Below are positions 1-8,736 of a stretch of 64,000 nucleotides of DNA, piece after piece (position 1 is the first letter of the stretch; each line of letters starts with the position of its first letter). The stretch comes from Spirochaetae bacterium HGW-Spirochaetae-1 (GTDB lineage Bacteria > Spirochaetota > UBA4802 > UBA5550). The stretch lies in NCBI GenBank assembly GCA_002839375.1, contig PGXY01000004.1, positions 492,028 through 556,027 on the forward strand, given 5' to 3'. The position numbers and the translations under genes were made by a program. The notes below the pieces were generated by a model. It was not told the origin of the DNA and made no database searches. It saw only the letters and a program-made list of their open reading frames with translations.

Positions 1-2
1 CC

Positions 3-95
3 TACTACAACTTCGCCCGGGACCAGAACGACAAGCGCATTACCGCCAACATCTCGGGGGTTAATTTTTCTCTCAGTGTGGGACTGCATATCTAG
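3..95 (+). CDS. C-terminal end of an unidentified protein (partial)
   Basis: An open frame enters from the left edge and ends at TAG (93-95), giving 30 residues that finish NFSLSVGLHI. Alternating polar and hydrophobic residues up to the end resemble the last strand of an outer-membrane beta-barrel, but the piece is too short to identify. A hairpin follows at 105-143, which fits the end of a transcript. Confidence 0.5.
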   Translation, partial: YYNFARDQNDKRITANISGVNFSLSVGLHI

Positions 96-104
96 GACGA
101 ATAT

Positions 105-143
105 ATCAAAGGCGCGTATCATGGCAATGAACGTGCCTTTGAT
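105..143. terminator. Hairpin downstream of the partial CDS
   Basis: ATCAAAGGC (105-113) pairs with GCCTTTGAT (135-143). No T-tract follows, so this is a weak intrinsic terminator at best. From 144 to 375 I see no gene. A short ATGAGC/GCTCAT stem lies near 250-265 and two TATAAT-like boxes near 303-318 could serve the next gene. Confidence 0.4.
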
Positions 144-375
144 GTACAGGAAATTTCCTTCTAGCAGCGGGCTTTCAGGCCCCGGACCTCTGAGGCAGGG
201 CCCTGTTCTGCCATAGCAGTTTCGTGTATCAGGCATTTAGTGAACATAAATGAGCCTCAGCTCATTGAATTTATTACTTTACAAGTCTGACTTTAACCTG
301 CAGTATAATACTATAATACAGTTCAAATCGATGGTTTCACCAGATATTCATTAATCTACCTGTAAGGAGGATATT

Positions 376-1401
376 ATGAAACGTGTTCATCTGCTGCCGG
401 GAATTCTTATAATAATGGCCTTCGTCTTTGTTTTTATTGTATCAGGGTGTGGTGACAACGGGGCTAACAGTTCACCTGAAGTCTATACTGTTGCCTTTTA
501 TTCTGACCGTGATGGCAATACGGAGATTTACATAATAAATACTGACGGTACAAATGAGACCAGGCTGACCAATAATAGTACTGACGACAAGTTTCCCGTT
601 TTTTCCCCTGATGGATCACAAGTAGCTTTTGAATCCAACAGGGATGGTAATGGCGAGATATACATTATGAATATAGACGGATCAGCCCAGACTAACCTTA
701 GCAATACTGCAGCTGATGAATATTTGCGGGGCTTTTCACCTGACGGCTCAAAAATTCTTATTACGAGAAACATTAGCGGTACGGATTTTGATACATTTAT
801 TATTGACGGCACTGATGAAATAGTTCTCTCCAATTCAACGTCTGTAGATATAAGCGGCGTTTTTTCACCCGACGGATCAAAGGTCGCCTTTCAGTCAAGC
901 CGTGATGGTGATGTTGAAATTTTTATAGTGGATGCAGATGGGTCAAATGAAACACAACTTACGTATAATACTTTTGTAGAAGGAAACTGTGTTTTTTCAC
1001 CTGACGGGTCAAGGATTGCCTTTTATTCAAACCGTGACGGGAATAATGAAATCTATATAATGGATGCTGACGGGTCAGATCAAACACGGCTTACAGATAA
1101 TAGTGGAGATGACTATGCCCCTGTTTTTTCACCTGACGGGTCAAGGATTGCCTTTTATTCAAACCGTGACGGAAATAATGAAATCTATACAATGGATGCG
1201 GACGGGTCAGATCAAACGCGGCTTACAAACAATAGTGCAAGTGACAGATACCCGTTATTTTCTCCTGATGGATTAAAAATATTCTTCCGTTCAGATCGTG
1301 ACGGCAATGCTGAAATTTACATGATGGATGTGGACGGATCACACCAGAAAAATATAACAAATAACAGCGCCGATGATTTAGGCTTTAATATCCTTAATTA
1401 A
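376..1401 (+). CDS. PD40/TolB-type beta-propeller lipoprotein
   Basis: This 341-residue protein starts with a lipoprotein signal: a hydrophobic stretch followed by VSGC, giving a lipidated Cys near residue 25. The rest is seven tandem PD40 (WD40-like) units of about 43-44 residues. Each runs roughly from [14 protein letters not shown] through DADGS and LT.N to VFSPDGS, the pattern of TolB and DUF5050-type propellers. Seven units would close one propeller. Unit 3 is the most divergent and lacks the SNRDGN motif. Units 5 and 6 are almost identical at DNA level, with a 132-nt period. The start has a strong Shine-Dalgarno (aaggagg). It probably acts as a periplasmic or surface protein-protein interaction scaffold; no pal or tol gene is adjacent, so a Tol-Pal role is not supported. 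Confidence 0.85.
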   Translation: MKRVHLLPGILIIMAFVFVFIVSGCGDNGANSSPEVYTVAFYSDRDGNTEIYIINTDGTNETRLTNNSTDDKFPVFSPDGSQVAFESNRDGNGEIYIMNIDGSAQTNLSNTAADEYLRGFSPDGSKILITRNISGTDFDTFIIDGTDEIVLSNSTSVDISGVFSPDGSKVAFQSSRDGDVEIFIVDADGSNETQLTYNTFVEGNCVFSPDGSRIAFYSNRDGNNEIYIMDADGSDQTRLTDNSGDDYAPVFSPDGSRIAFYSNRDGNNEIYTMDADGSDQTRLTNNSASDRYPLFSPDGLKIFFRSDRDGNAEIYMMDVDGSHQKNITNNSADDLGFNILN

Positions 1402-1730
1402 TTACAAGGTACCATAAAGAAGGATCAAATGGAAATACAAAGGGACTCCTGACGCTCGAACAGAATCCCCTGGTCAATGCCGCTAAATTCCATGGAAGAT
1501 GGTTGTCGTGTAATGGGCAGCTTAAGCAGCAGGCCGAGAAAACGGCTTGATTTGTCGAGACCTGTGAAACGGTTTTACAGAGCCAGTCCCTGTTGTAAAA
1601 TCGATACATGTATTTTATTCGCCGCTATAAAAAAAAAAAAAAAGTTGTTTTGTCTGCCGTTATTTCTCTCACTGTTATTTATTCACAGCACATGATCACA
1701 ATAAAATCAATTTTATTGAAAAAATTACCC

Positions 1731-1756
1731 TTATCTATGCTTAAATGCATAGATAA
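1731..1756. promoter_or_regulatory. Perfect 10-bp-arm palindrome in a 535-bp gene-free stretch
   Basis: TTATCTATGC (1731-1740) and GCATAGATAA (1747-1756) are perfect inverted arms around a 6-nt TTAAAT loop. It sits about 180 bp upstream of the inositol-3-phosphate synthase start and could be an operator or an RNA hairpin. The rest of 1402-1936 has no credible gene. It holds a 14-nt A-run near 1629-1642 and AT-rich sequence. Confidence 0.4.
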
Positions 1757-1936
1757 ATAAATAAAAAATTGTTGAACAATGATACTGTTTACCGCAAACT
1801 ATGGCACGAATATTGCATATAAATATATTGTCACATCTCTTGTGGGAAAAATCAGACATAGAATGTGCGCCAAAGCAGGCGGCCGGAAGGGCTTACCTGA
1901 CTATTGAACTATTTGAGAAGCTCTGGAGGCTTGTCC

Positions 1937-3223
1937 GTGGAAGCAAAGTCGAGAATTAAAGTAGGAATTATCGGCGCAGGCAACTGCGCAAAATCGCTTG
2001 TTGAAGGAATTCAATATTATGCCCAGAACCCCGAAGATAAAGTCGGTCTGATGTATGAGGATATCGGGGGATATACGGTCAACGATATAGAATTCGTGAT
2101 TGGTTTTGACATCGATCCGCGTAAAGTGAACAAGCCGCTTAGCGTCGCGCTCCGTGCCGCGCCCAATTGTGCCATGGATCATGTCCGGGAAATCGACAAC
2201 ACCTGCATTGCCGAAGGAACGATGGTTTACTGCGCACCCGTGATGGACGGTGTAGCGCCTCACATGCTTAAGTATCACCAGGATGTATCATTCCGCACAA
2301 GCGACGAACGCGCAAAAACGACTGATGAAATCATAACCCTTATAAAAGACACAAAAGTTGATGTGCTCATCAACTATCTCCCCGTAGGATCCGAAGATGC
2401 GACACGATTCTGGATCGACATTTCGATCAAAGCCGGTGTTCATTTTGTCAATTGCATCCCCACCCTCATTGAGACGAAGGAAACACAGGTTGTCGAACAG
2501 CGTTTCATCGATGCCGGACTGACAATCGTCGGCTCGGATATGCGCTCCGCGTGGGGATCATCACGCATGTCAGAAGTGCTCCAGGGTGCAATGCTTGATT
2601 CCGGTCTTATGATCACGCAGCATATCCAGATGAATATGGCAGCCGGCTCCACACAGGGGCAGGAAAATATACGCACCGGCAGAACCGCGAATACCGACTT
2701 CCTTAACATGGCAAAACAGGAGCGGCTCGTGAACAAACATATTTCCAAGGAGAATGTACTCAAAGGGCAGAATATAGTACGCGACGAATCGATATGCGGG
2801 ATGACCCTCTTCGCCGGTCCGTCGCTTACGGTTCAGCAAAAACCGGGCGGGAGACATCTCGGCTCGGACAATAAGATCGCGAACTTCGATATAGTCGCCT
2901 ACGGATTCGCCGGCGCGCGCTACGAAATAGCAGCTCGTCTGTCTGTGCAGGATTCTCCGAACTCGGGAGGAGTAGTGGTATCGGCAATTCGTTTCTGTAA
3001 GGTCGCCTCGGAGATGGGAATCGTCGGATTTCTGAGAGGCCCGTCGGCGTGGACGCAAAAGACTCCTCCGCTCCAGTTGAGGACACAGGATGCGAAATTC
3101 GAATGTGACGCCCTCTCGCGCCGTGTCCTCACGGATCTTACGACTCCCCAGTTGAAGGACCGCAACCCGAAGGCGAAAGATCTGCCCTATACCTTCCAGG
3201 ACGGGAAAAACGATTACGAATAA
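1937..3223 (+). CDS. ino1: Inositol-3-phosphate synthase
   Basis: Converts glucose 6-phosphate to 1L-myo-inositol 1-phosphate with NAD as a recycled cofactor, the first step to inositol phospholipids or inositol solutes. The 428-residue product shows the N-terminal Rossmann motif GIIGAGNCAKSLV and the bacterial-family blocks YLPVGSEDATRFW, NCIPTLI and SDMRSAWGSSRMSE. I place the start at GTG 1937 because GGAGG lies at 1925-1929, 7 nt upstream. The longer frame opening at TTG 1904 has no ribosome site. The gene stands alone and is followed by a strong terminator at 3241. The C-terminus, after about residue 365, is longer than in actinobacterial Ino1 and ends in a basic-acidic tail. Confidence 0.92.
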   Translation: MEAKSRIKVGIIGAGNCAKSLVEGIQYYAQNPEDKVGLMYEDIGGYTVNDIEFVIGFDIDPRKVNKPLSVALRAAPNCAMDHVREIDNTCIAEGTMVYCAPVMDGVAPHMLKYHQDVSFRTSDERAKTTDEIITLIKDTKVDVLINYLPVGSEDATRFWIDISIKAGVHFVNCIPTLIETKETQVVEQRFIDAGLTIVGSDMRSAWGSSRMSEVLQGAMLDSGLMITQHIQMNMAAGSTQGQENIRTGRTANTDFLNMAKQERLVNKHISKENVLKGQNIVRDESICGMTLFAGPSLTVQQKPGGRHLGSDNKIANFDIVAYGFAGARYEIAARLSVQDSPNSGGVVVSAIRFCKVASEMGIVGFLRGPSAWTQKTPPLQLRTQDAKFECDALSRRVLTDLTTPQLKDRNPKAKDLPYTFQDGKNDYE

Positions 3224-3240
3224 AACCTGAGAAGAAGGCC

Positions 3241-3286
3241 AGATATAAAAGCCCGCGGGATAACCGGGGGCGTTTATATCTTTCCA
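3241..3286 (+). terminator. Intrinsic terminator of ino1
   Basis: AGATATAAA with a GC-rich inner stem (GCCC/GGGGC) pairs with TTTATATCT and is followed by TTTCC. It lies 18 nt after the ino1 stop codon. Confidence 0.7.
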
Positions 3287-3555
3287 CTTGCATAAAATAT
3301 ATTCGCTTTCCGGCTGGATATTTCATGCATCCAGGTCTCGCTGAGTCAGGATTCGCCAGGGTCGCAGCTGAAATTGCCAGGGAATCCTCATAATGTATGT
3401 TAAGAATGCAGGCCAGTGCCTTTTCTTTTAGGATCTGGCGGTCGATGGCGTTAAAATTCAAAAAAAGCTTTGCCTGCCCGGAACAGATTCGCATGCTCCG
3501 ACAGGTTCAGTACAAGCAATAGACATGATATCACTGTGACCGGTTTTTGACATGA

Positions 3556-3587
3556 ACGGCGTGCCAATGGGCGCACGCCGTTTCTTC
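3556..3587. terminator. GC-rich hairpin between convergent genes
   Basis: ACGGCGTGC (3556-3564) pairs with GCACGCCGT (3573-3581), followed by TTCTTC. It lies just beyond the intended stop of the minus-strand histone-like gene. From 3290 to 3555 I see no gene. Confidence 0.5.
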
Positions 3588-3599
3588 ATATGAATTTAT

Positions 3600-3951
3600 T
3601 ACTTGCCGCGCCCGTCAATCTTTCTAACGCGCTCTATGACAAAATCCGTCATCGGGGTGGCCGATTGAACGGCTTTTTTTATGACCGGCTTTTTCGCCTT
3701 GGGTGCGGCTTTTTTTGCGGCCGGCTTTTTCGGTTTTGCCGGAGCCTGGCCGGCTTTTTCGGTTTTGCCGGAGCCTTGGGCTTGCTTGCCGTTTTCTTCA
3801 CAGCTTTCTTGACGGCTTTTTTTACGGCCGGCTTTTTCGCCTTGGGTGCGGCTTTTTTAGCGGCAGGCTTTTTCGGTTTTGCCGGAGCCTTGGGTTTGCT
3901 TGCCGATTTCTTCTTCGTCGTGGTTTTTTTTACTGACTTTGCTTTTTCCAT
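3600..3951 (-). pseudogene. Lysine/alanine-rich histone H1-like protein with a frameshift
   Basis: The frame starting at ATG 3951 (good GAGGAG ribosome site) encodes a Lys-, Ala- and Pro-rich protein built from repeats such as KPKAPAKPKKPA and KKAAPKAKKP. This is the composition of Hc1/Hc2 and eukaryotic H1-tail-like DNA-binding proteins, so a nucleoid-compacting role is likely. About two thirds of the way through, near 3746, the repeat switches to an Arg-rich, out-of-frame sequence and stops at 3679. The + strand reads GGAGCCTGG there, where the parallel repeat copy reads GGAGCCTTGG. Restoring that one base resumes the KPKKPAAKKAAPKAKKP pattern and continues to a TAA at 3600-3602 with a non-repetitive end (TDFVIERVRKIDG). 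It may be a real disruption, a programmed or phase-variable shift, or an assembly error in a repeat. Confidence 0.7.
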
Positions 3952-4101
3952 TATGACTGCTCCTCTTATTTAATAAATTTATTATTCAATCAACTGCTAC
4001 AAACCATGTAATATCATCCTTGCCGGTTCCATTGAACACGATAAGTAGTATACTAAATCATTATCGGCAATAAGCATAAATCTAATATATTGTAAAGTCT
4101 A

Positions 4102-5292
4102 CTATTCTTTCATTCTGCCTCTTTTTTTTCTGAACTCGTCAATGAACTCCCGAGAGGAGACATGTTTGTCAACGAACGTTACAATGTAGGATTCCCGGTA
4201 TCGTGGAGGAATCAGCGTAAGGGGCCACATGTGTTTAACGATGATGTCCTTTTCTATGTCATTGACGGGAAAATACTTCATTGAATTTTCAAGAGCGATG
4301 CGCGGATGTTCCACACCATGATATTTGTCCCGGTGAAGTTCAGGCTCGTCATGATTACGCCAGTCATACAGAAAAAAGTCGTGAAGTAATCCCCCCCGGG
4401 CCGCAGATATATAATCCAGATTCAAATACTTGCAGGTTCTGTAGGCAATATATGACACGGCTTTTGCGTGTTCATAAATCGATGAGTTGTGATGAAAAAA
4501 GTTATTGAGCTTCATAAATTCCGGATGATCGAGAATATCTTTGACTATATTGTTATATTCATCGCTGTCGGGACGCCTTTCGTTAATTACTGATTCCACA
4601 ATGTCAGACATTTTACCCATAGCGGTATTTACTTTCAGTTTGATATTTTTACCGAGGTTTTCATCAAGTTTTCGGTTGAGGTCAGGGAAAGCGCCGAGAA
4701 TCCGTTTGAATGAACCAAGTATCCGCTCAACTTCGGCGTTGTTGAGGGTAACATATTTTTCGTACAGGTAGCGCAAATTGGCCCTGAACCTGTTCAGTGA
4801 AACAACCGATGCCGACAAATCAGAGATAAAATAGGCACCCAGCAGGCCGGATATCATTGCAGCCTGACCGTTTTCCAGCCGGTATACATTTTTTGCTATG
4901 AACGGCTGCAGAAGATAGACAACGGCCATGGCAAGAACACCCCAGGCCAGTGAAAACGTCAGGCATATCTTGCCATTGATGTTAAGCTTGCTGTCTGAAT
5001 AATCCCATAGTTTGAGGTCGAACAGTCTTTCGAAAAATTCCCCGGTTATATACTCGATCACGGAAAGCAGAATGACGTATACAATGAATTGCACAGCCAT
5101 GTTTAGATCGCCGATGTAATTTTGTACACCGAGAATCAGCAGGGCGCCTGTTCCGTAAACGGGAACAAAGGGTCCGAAAAGAAATCCCGGGTTAATGAGA
5201 CGTTTCTGTGTCCATGACCTGTAAACGAACTCAATCAGCCACCCGATAAAACAATAAATAGTAAAAAATACCGTAATGTATGCCGGTTCCAT
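4102..5292 (-). CDS. CmpB-type membrane protein fused to an HD-domain
   Basis: The 396-residue product has an N-terminal half with about five membrane segments (residues 1-165) that matches the putative ABC-transporter type IV family (CmpB, PF06541), including GWLIEFVYRS and PGFLFGPFVPVYG. A soluble C-terminal half follows with an HD-type metal-phosphohydrolase motif: GLLHDFFLYDW near residue 300, H.GVEHPRIALENS, and a later KHMWPL..IPPRY. The predicted arrangement is a membrane sensor with a cytoplasmic HD hydrolase, possibly acting on a nucleotide. It stands alone on the minus strand. The substrate cannot be read from sequence. Confidence 0.75.
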   Translation of the reverse strand: MEPAYITVFFTIYCFIGWLIEFVYRSWTQKRLINPGFLFGPFVPVYGTGALLILGVQNYIGDLNMAVQFIVYVILLSVIEYITGEFFERLFDLKLWDYSDSKLNINGKICLTFSLAWGVLAMAVVYLLQPFIAKNVYRLENGQAAMISGLLGAYFISDLSASVVSLNRFRANLRYLYEKYVTLNNAEVERILGSFKRILGAFPDLNRKLDENLGKNIKLKVNTAMGKMSDIVESVINERRPDSDEYNNIVKDILDHPEFMKLNNFFHHNSSIYEHAKAVSYIAYRTCKYLNLDYISAARGGLLHDFFLYDWRNHDEPELHRDKYHGVEHPRIALENSMKYFPVNDIEKDIIVKHMWPLTLIPPRYRESYIVTFVDKHVSSREFIDEFRKKRGRMKE

Positions 5293-5325
5293 GTATCACC
5301 CTGTAAGTATTTTCTGTATCCGGAT

Positions 5326-5444
5326 ATAAGGGAACCTTTAAAAATTAAATTTTGGAAGTTCCCTTGTGGGTACAAGCATTGGAAAAATCAGGTTTTATCA
5401 TTCTTGTAATAATGAGAAAACCTGATTTTTAGAAGTACCCATAA
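5326..5444. repeat. MITE-like palindromic element related to the IS5-family element at 56.6 kb
   Basis: The ends are inverted copies of one another. The left end reads TAAGGGAACCTTTAAAAAT (5327-5345). The right end, read inward on the minus strand, is TTATGGGTACTTCTAAAAA (5444-5426). Both match the terminal repeats of the IS5-family element at 56580-57818 (GGGGACTTCTAAAAAC type, with TTAA outside). The centre is a 14-bp-arm hairpin, AAAAATCAGGTTTT / AAAACCTGATTTTT (5383-5430), which could also terminate transcription in both directions. There is no coding capacity. It lies between divergent genes. Confidence 0.6.
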
Positions 5445-5542
5445 TATTATAATGCAAAAATAAAAAAACAATAATTTTTAAAATCCTTGCCTGTCTGGAA
5501 TTTTCTGTTAAATATTGCATTCAACTGAAAGAGGTTCGAAGG

Positions 5543-6148
5543 ATGGAATGTTTTATGCAACAAATAAATAAAAATATGATTAATGATGCAGCGTATGTCT
5601 TGTCCAGGGCGTTTAAAAATGATCCCTTGTTTGTTTTCTTTTTCCCCGATGAGAGTACGAGGGTTGAGCTGACTTTTTATACTTTCAGGTTCATCGCTGC
5701 CCACGCACAGAAAAAAGGATTTGTTTGTGCCGTATCACCGGGGTTCGAGGGCGCATCTATATGGTTGCCCTTTACGGCACTAAAGAGGGGCCTGGTTGAC
5801 CAGGTACGGTTCGGCGCGTTAAAGATGCTGTTCAGGCAGGGGAAAGAAGCGATCGGCAGGCAGATCATGGCCAGCGAGCATATGAGAGCCATACATGCTG
5901 AAAGTCTCGGAGAACCGCATATGTACCTTTCCACAATCGGGATTGATGAAAAATACAGGGGGAAGGGATTTGCATCAGAACTCATGCGGCCGGGGCTTGA
6001 AAAAGCTGACAGGGAGAGCCTTCCCTGTTATCTTGACACGCATAATGAAAAAAACATAGGTCTTTATGCGAGGTACGGTTTTGAAATTGCTGCTGAATCC
6101 GTCATACCTGGTTCTGATGTGCGCCACTGGGCGATGATAAGAAAGTAA
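5543..6148 (+). CDS. GNAT-family N-acetyltransferase
   Basis: A 201-residue single-domain acetyltransferase. The acetyl-CoA pyrophosphate-binding motif is visible as YRGKGFASELM around residue 139 (Q/RxxGxG/A type), followed by NEKNIGLYARYGF, the usual GNAT beta6-beta7 region. The N-terminus (DAAYVLSRAFKNDPLFVFFFPDE) is typical of the YjdJ/Eis-like subgroup that precedes many small-molecule acetyltransferases. The acceptor is unknown. It is a single gene between a MITE-like element and a convergent transglutaminase. Confidence 0.85.
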   Translation: MECFMQQINKNMINDAAYVLSRAFKNDPLFVFFFPDESTRVELTFYTFRFIAAHAQKKGFVCAVSPGFEGASIWLPFTALKRGLVDQVRFGALKMLFRQGKEAIGRQIMASEHMRAIHAESLGEPHMYLSTIGIDEKYRGKGFASELMRPGLEKADRESLPCYLDTHNEKNIGLYARYGFEIAAESVIPGSDVRHWAMIRK

Positions 6149-6248
6149 AATTTGCTGTCCCTGGATAGATTTCCCGGGATCAAAATTCCTGGTGTTCAGG
6201 AAGAAGGGATAGGGGCGCGGAGCGCATTATTCATTGCAGGGAGGTGGA

Positions 6249-6830
6249 TCAGCCCAACTCCACATCGGGGAGATTTTTCCTCACCTCGTCATAGGTCCTG
6301 TATGTCGACAGGACTTCCACCACTATGGGAAGTGGATCGGACCAGATTCCCGTTATCATTACCTCTCCGGGTTTTCCCCCGGGGAAGGCCAGCCGCTCCA
6401 CGGGAGGTGTGAACCGGGCGTCAACATCACTCCTGTTTCCCCTGGCGTCCATGCGATACCAGCCTGTTTCGGGAAGATATACGGCGTTGAGGCCGTGAAG
6501 GCAATAGGGCGGTGAACCTTCTTCAAGCGTCAGGCGCTGATAGCACAGGCCTGTGGGGATACCATTGGCCCTGAGCAGAGCCGCCAGGAGATGGCTCTTG
6601 GCATAGCAGTACCCGGTGCGGTGCAGCAGCACATCCGAGGCAGTCAGCGTCACGGGATTCATTTTATGATCATGGCTGTGGAATATATCATCGCGGACGA
6701 ATTCAAAACATTTTAGTGCAATGGCAGCCGGTGTGTTCAGGCCTTGTGAAAGTTCACGTGCCTTGCCTGTTACCGCCGGGTGTGTCCAGTCAATGATTGC
6801 CGTCGATCGAAGATAGTTCTGTGTATTCAT
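6249..6830 (-). CDS. Transglutaminase-like cysteine protease-fold protein
   Basis: The 193-residue protein has the transglutaminase-core triad in order: Cys in GYCYAKSHLLAALLRANGIP, His in CLHGLNAVYLP, and Asp in WYRMDARGN. There is no signal peptide, so it is probably cytoplasmic. Its ATG overlaps the TGA of the upstream chemoreceptor (ATGA at 6827-6830), so translation is coupled. The function is unknown; bacterial members act as peptidases or amidases more often than as cross-linkers. Confidence 0.8.
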   Translation of the reverse strand: MNTQNYLRSTAIIDWTHPAVTGKARELSQGLNTPAAIALKCFEFVRDDIFHSHDHKMNPVTLTASDVLLHRTGYCYAKSHLLAALLRANGIPTGLCYQRLTLEEGSPPYCLHGLNAVYLPETGWYRMDARGNRSDVDARFTPPVERLAFPGGKPGEVMITGIWSDPLPIVVEVLSTYRTYDEVRKNLPDVELG

Positions 6831-8395
6831 ATCGTGAATTCGAAGGAATCCACGAGCCTGTTGAGCCGTTCGGCCACACTGGCTATCTCTTCCGTATTTG
6901 CCGCCATTTCCTCGGCGGCGCTGGAGTTCTCCTGACCCACCTTGCTGATTTTTTTGATGGCGTCGGAAATGTTCATGGTAGATGCACGATGAGTCTCAAG
7001 TGATTCGTCTATTTTTTCTGAGATATATCGCATGCTTTCCGATTCGGCTGCCACGTCATTATTATATTTGATCTGCAGATTCATGAATTCCGATATGCGC
7101 TGCATAAGACTACCGATGCCCCCGATATCGTTGATGATCAGTTTAATGATGTCACTCAGGTAGCTTACGCTTTCAAGGCCTTTCTGGATATCTGTTTTAT
7201 TGGTCTGAATGATCTGTCCGATATCCTTGATGCTGTGGGCCGTCCTGTCGGCGAGTTTGGAAATCTCATCGGCTACAACGGCGAAGCCCCGGCCAGCGTC
7301 ACCGGCACGGGCCGATTCGATTGAGGCGTTGAGAGAAAGGAGGTTGACCTGGTCGGAAATATCGTTGATGAGGCCCATGATATTAGTCATTTCCGATGAG
7401 CTGTTTTCAATGGCCCTCATTATTTCATTGGTTGTTTGAAGTGCCTTCTCGCCGTCGGCTACACGTTCCGCGATGGACCGGGTCTGCTTCAGGGCGTCGG
7501 CCGTCTCTTGGTTGAGGTCTTCAATAGAATGGGAAAGCTCGTTCATTTTGCCGGTGAGGGTTTTAAAGCTGACACTCTGAGTGTCGGCATTTGCAGCCAG
7601 TTCATCAATACTGGAATCATTGATTGTGCTGGCAGTCATTATTTCATCTTCCATGGCGGTCTGGGACTGGGTGTTTTCGGCCAGGGAAAGGGTCGTGGCC
7701 GACATTTCCTCCATGGAACTGGCAAGAGTAGAGGCCACATCGCGCACGTTGCTGAGAAGTGTATTGGTTCTTTCCAGGTTGTCACTGGCGGTCTGCCGGG
7801 CATTTTCGATAAGTCGTACATTATTTGTTGTAAAGTTGGCCATGAGATACACAAAGTAGGTGTTGCCCATCATGAAAAGAATTTTTGCCAGTTCAGTCGG
7901 TATCCGCAAAGCGCCGGGCTCGAAAATGAGTTTTGAATCTGTGACAAAGCTCATACCGCCCCATGCGATTCCCATGGCAATAAGGATAATATAACTCGTA
8001 ATAGTGATAATTCCCATATATATGTTCAGCCTGCCGTTAAAGCGCAGGGAATGAATGATAACATACAGTATATAAAGTATAAAAGTGGCCGATTCCTTGA
8101 CAGTCAGCGCCCATCCGTTGAAGGCATCATAGTGAAAGGAAAATTTGACGAAAAAGAGAATCATAACTTCAATGGTCACTGAAATATAGATAAGTGCCAT
8201 GGGCGTTTTTTTCAGGGCGATATACACCTGGTTTACTATGGCTACAGAAAGGTGGATAACGCCGCCAATGAGAATGGAAAGATAAATGGCCTTTTCAGAA
8301 CCGGATCTCAGAGAGGAAATTGCCAGGACTATAAAAAAAATAGCGAATATATACCTGGTTCTGTTTATAATTCTTTCAGTGGCGAGTACGTTCAT
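6827..8395 (-). CDS. Methyl-accepting chemotaxis protein with a multi-pass membrane sensor
   Basis: A 522-residue receptor. About six hydrophobic segments occupy residues 15-190 with no large periplasmic domain and no recognisable HAMP. Long helical coiled coils then carry the signalling tip [20 protein letters not shown] near residue 365, the site that contacts CheA and CheW. The end (EEMAANTEEIASVAERLN) is the usual methylation-helix region. The input is probably a membrane or intracellular cue. It is transcribed ahead of, and coupled to, the transglutaminase-like gene. Confidence 0.9.
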   Translation of the reverse strand: MNVLATERIINRTRYIFAIFFIVLAISSLRSGSEKAIYLSILIGGVIHLSVAIVNQVYIALKKTPMALIYISVTIEVMILFFVKFSFHYDAFNGWALTVKESATFILYILYVIIHSLRFNGRLNIYMGIITITSYIILIAMGIAWGGMSFVTDSKLIFEPGALRIPTELAKILFMMGNTYFVYLMANFTTNNVRLIENARQTASDNLERTNTLLSNVRDVASTLASSMEEMSATTLSLAENTQSQTAMEDEIMTASTINDSSIDELAANADTQSVSFKTLTGKMNELSHSIEDLNQETADALKQTRSIAERVADGEKALQTTNEIMRAIENSSSEMTNIMGLINDISDQVNLLSLNASIESARAGDAGRGFAVVADEISKLADRTAHSIKDIGQIIQTNKTDIQKGLESVSYLSDIIKLIINDIGGIGSLMQRISEFMNLQIKYNNDVAAESESMRYISEKIDESLETHRASTMNISDAIKKISKVGQENSSAAEEMAANTEEIASVAERLNRLVDSFEFTI

Positions 8396-8579
8396 TAGTG
8401 AGCCCCACTTTCAGTTGTTTTTTCCCGTTTCATATTCTGTCAGGATGAAGGTCAGCAGAAATATAAAAATACCTTATTAGAGTATTCATCGGAATAATAC
8501 CGTTATCTTTGAATCTCTTTTTTTTTATTTCCCGATGCGTAATGAAAAATATGAATGTGGATTCCCGGGAAAATTTTAA

Positions 8580-8607
8580 TTGAAAATGCCGGTCTTTTTT
8601 GTATAAT
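8580..8607 (+). promoter_or_regulatory. Sigma-70 promoter
   Basis: TTGAAA (8580-8585), a 16-bp spacer and TATAAT (8602-8607) lie upstream of the outer-membrane protein at 8737. The leader is about 120 nt. Confidence 0.6.
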
Positions 8608-8736
8608 ACATTAATTAAAAAAGTTACATGTCGGAATCGGAGACAGAAGGTATTTTTCCTGATGAGCGATTGACCGTCCGTGTAAACAGGTCCCATTATG
8701 TATATCGTATATATAAAAATGCAAGGAGTATGAGAA

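Noticed and set aside
376..1401. Naming the propeller protein TolB
   Set aside because: It has a lipobox, no TolB N-terminal domain, seven PD40 units, and no tol or pal neighbours.
1629..1642. A-run as a slippage (phase-variation) tract
   Set aside because: No credible gene or promoter overlaps it; it lies in a gene-free stretch.
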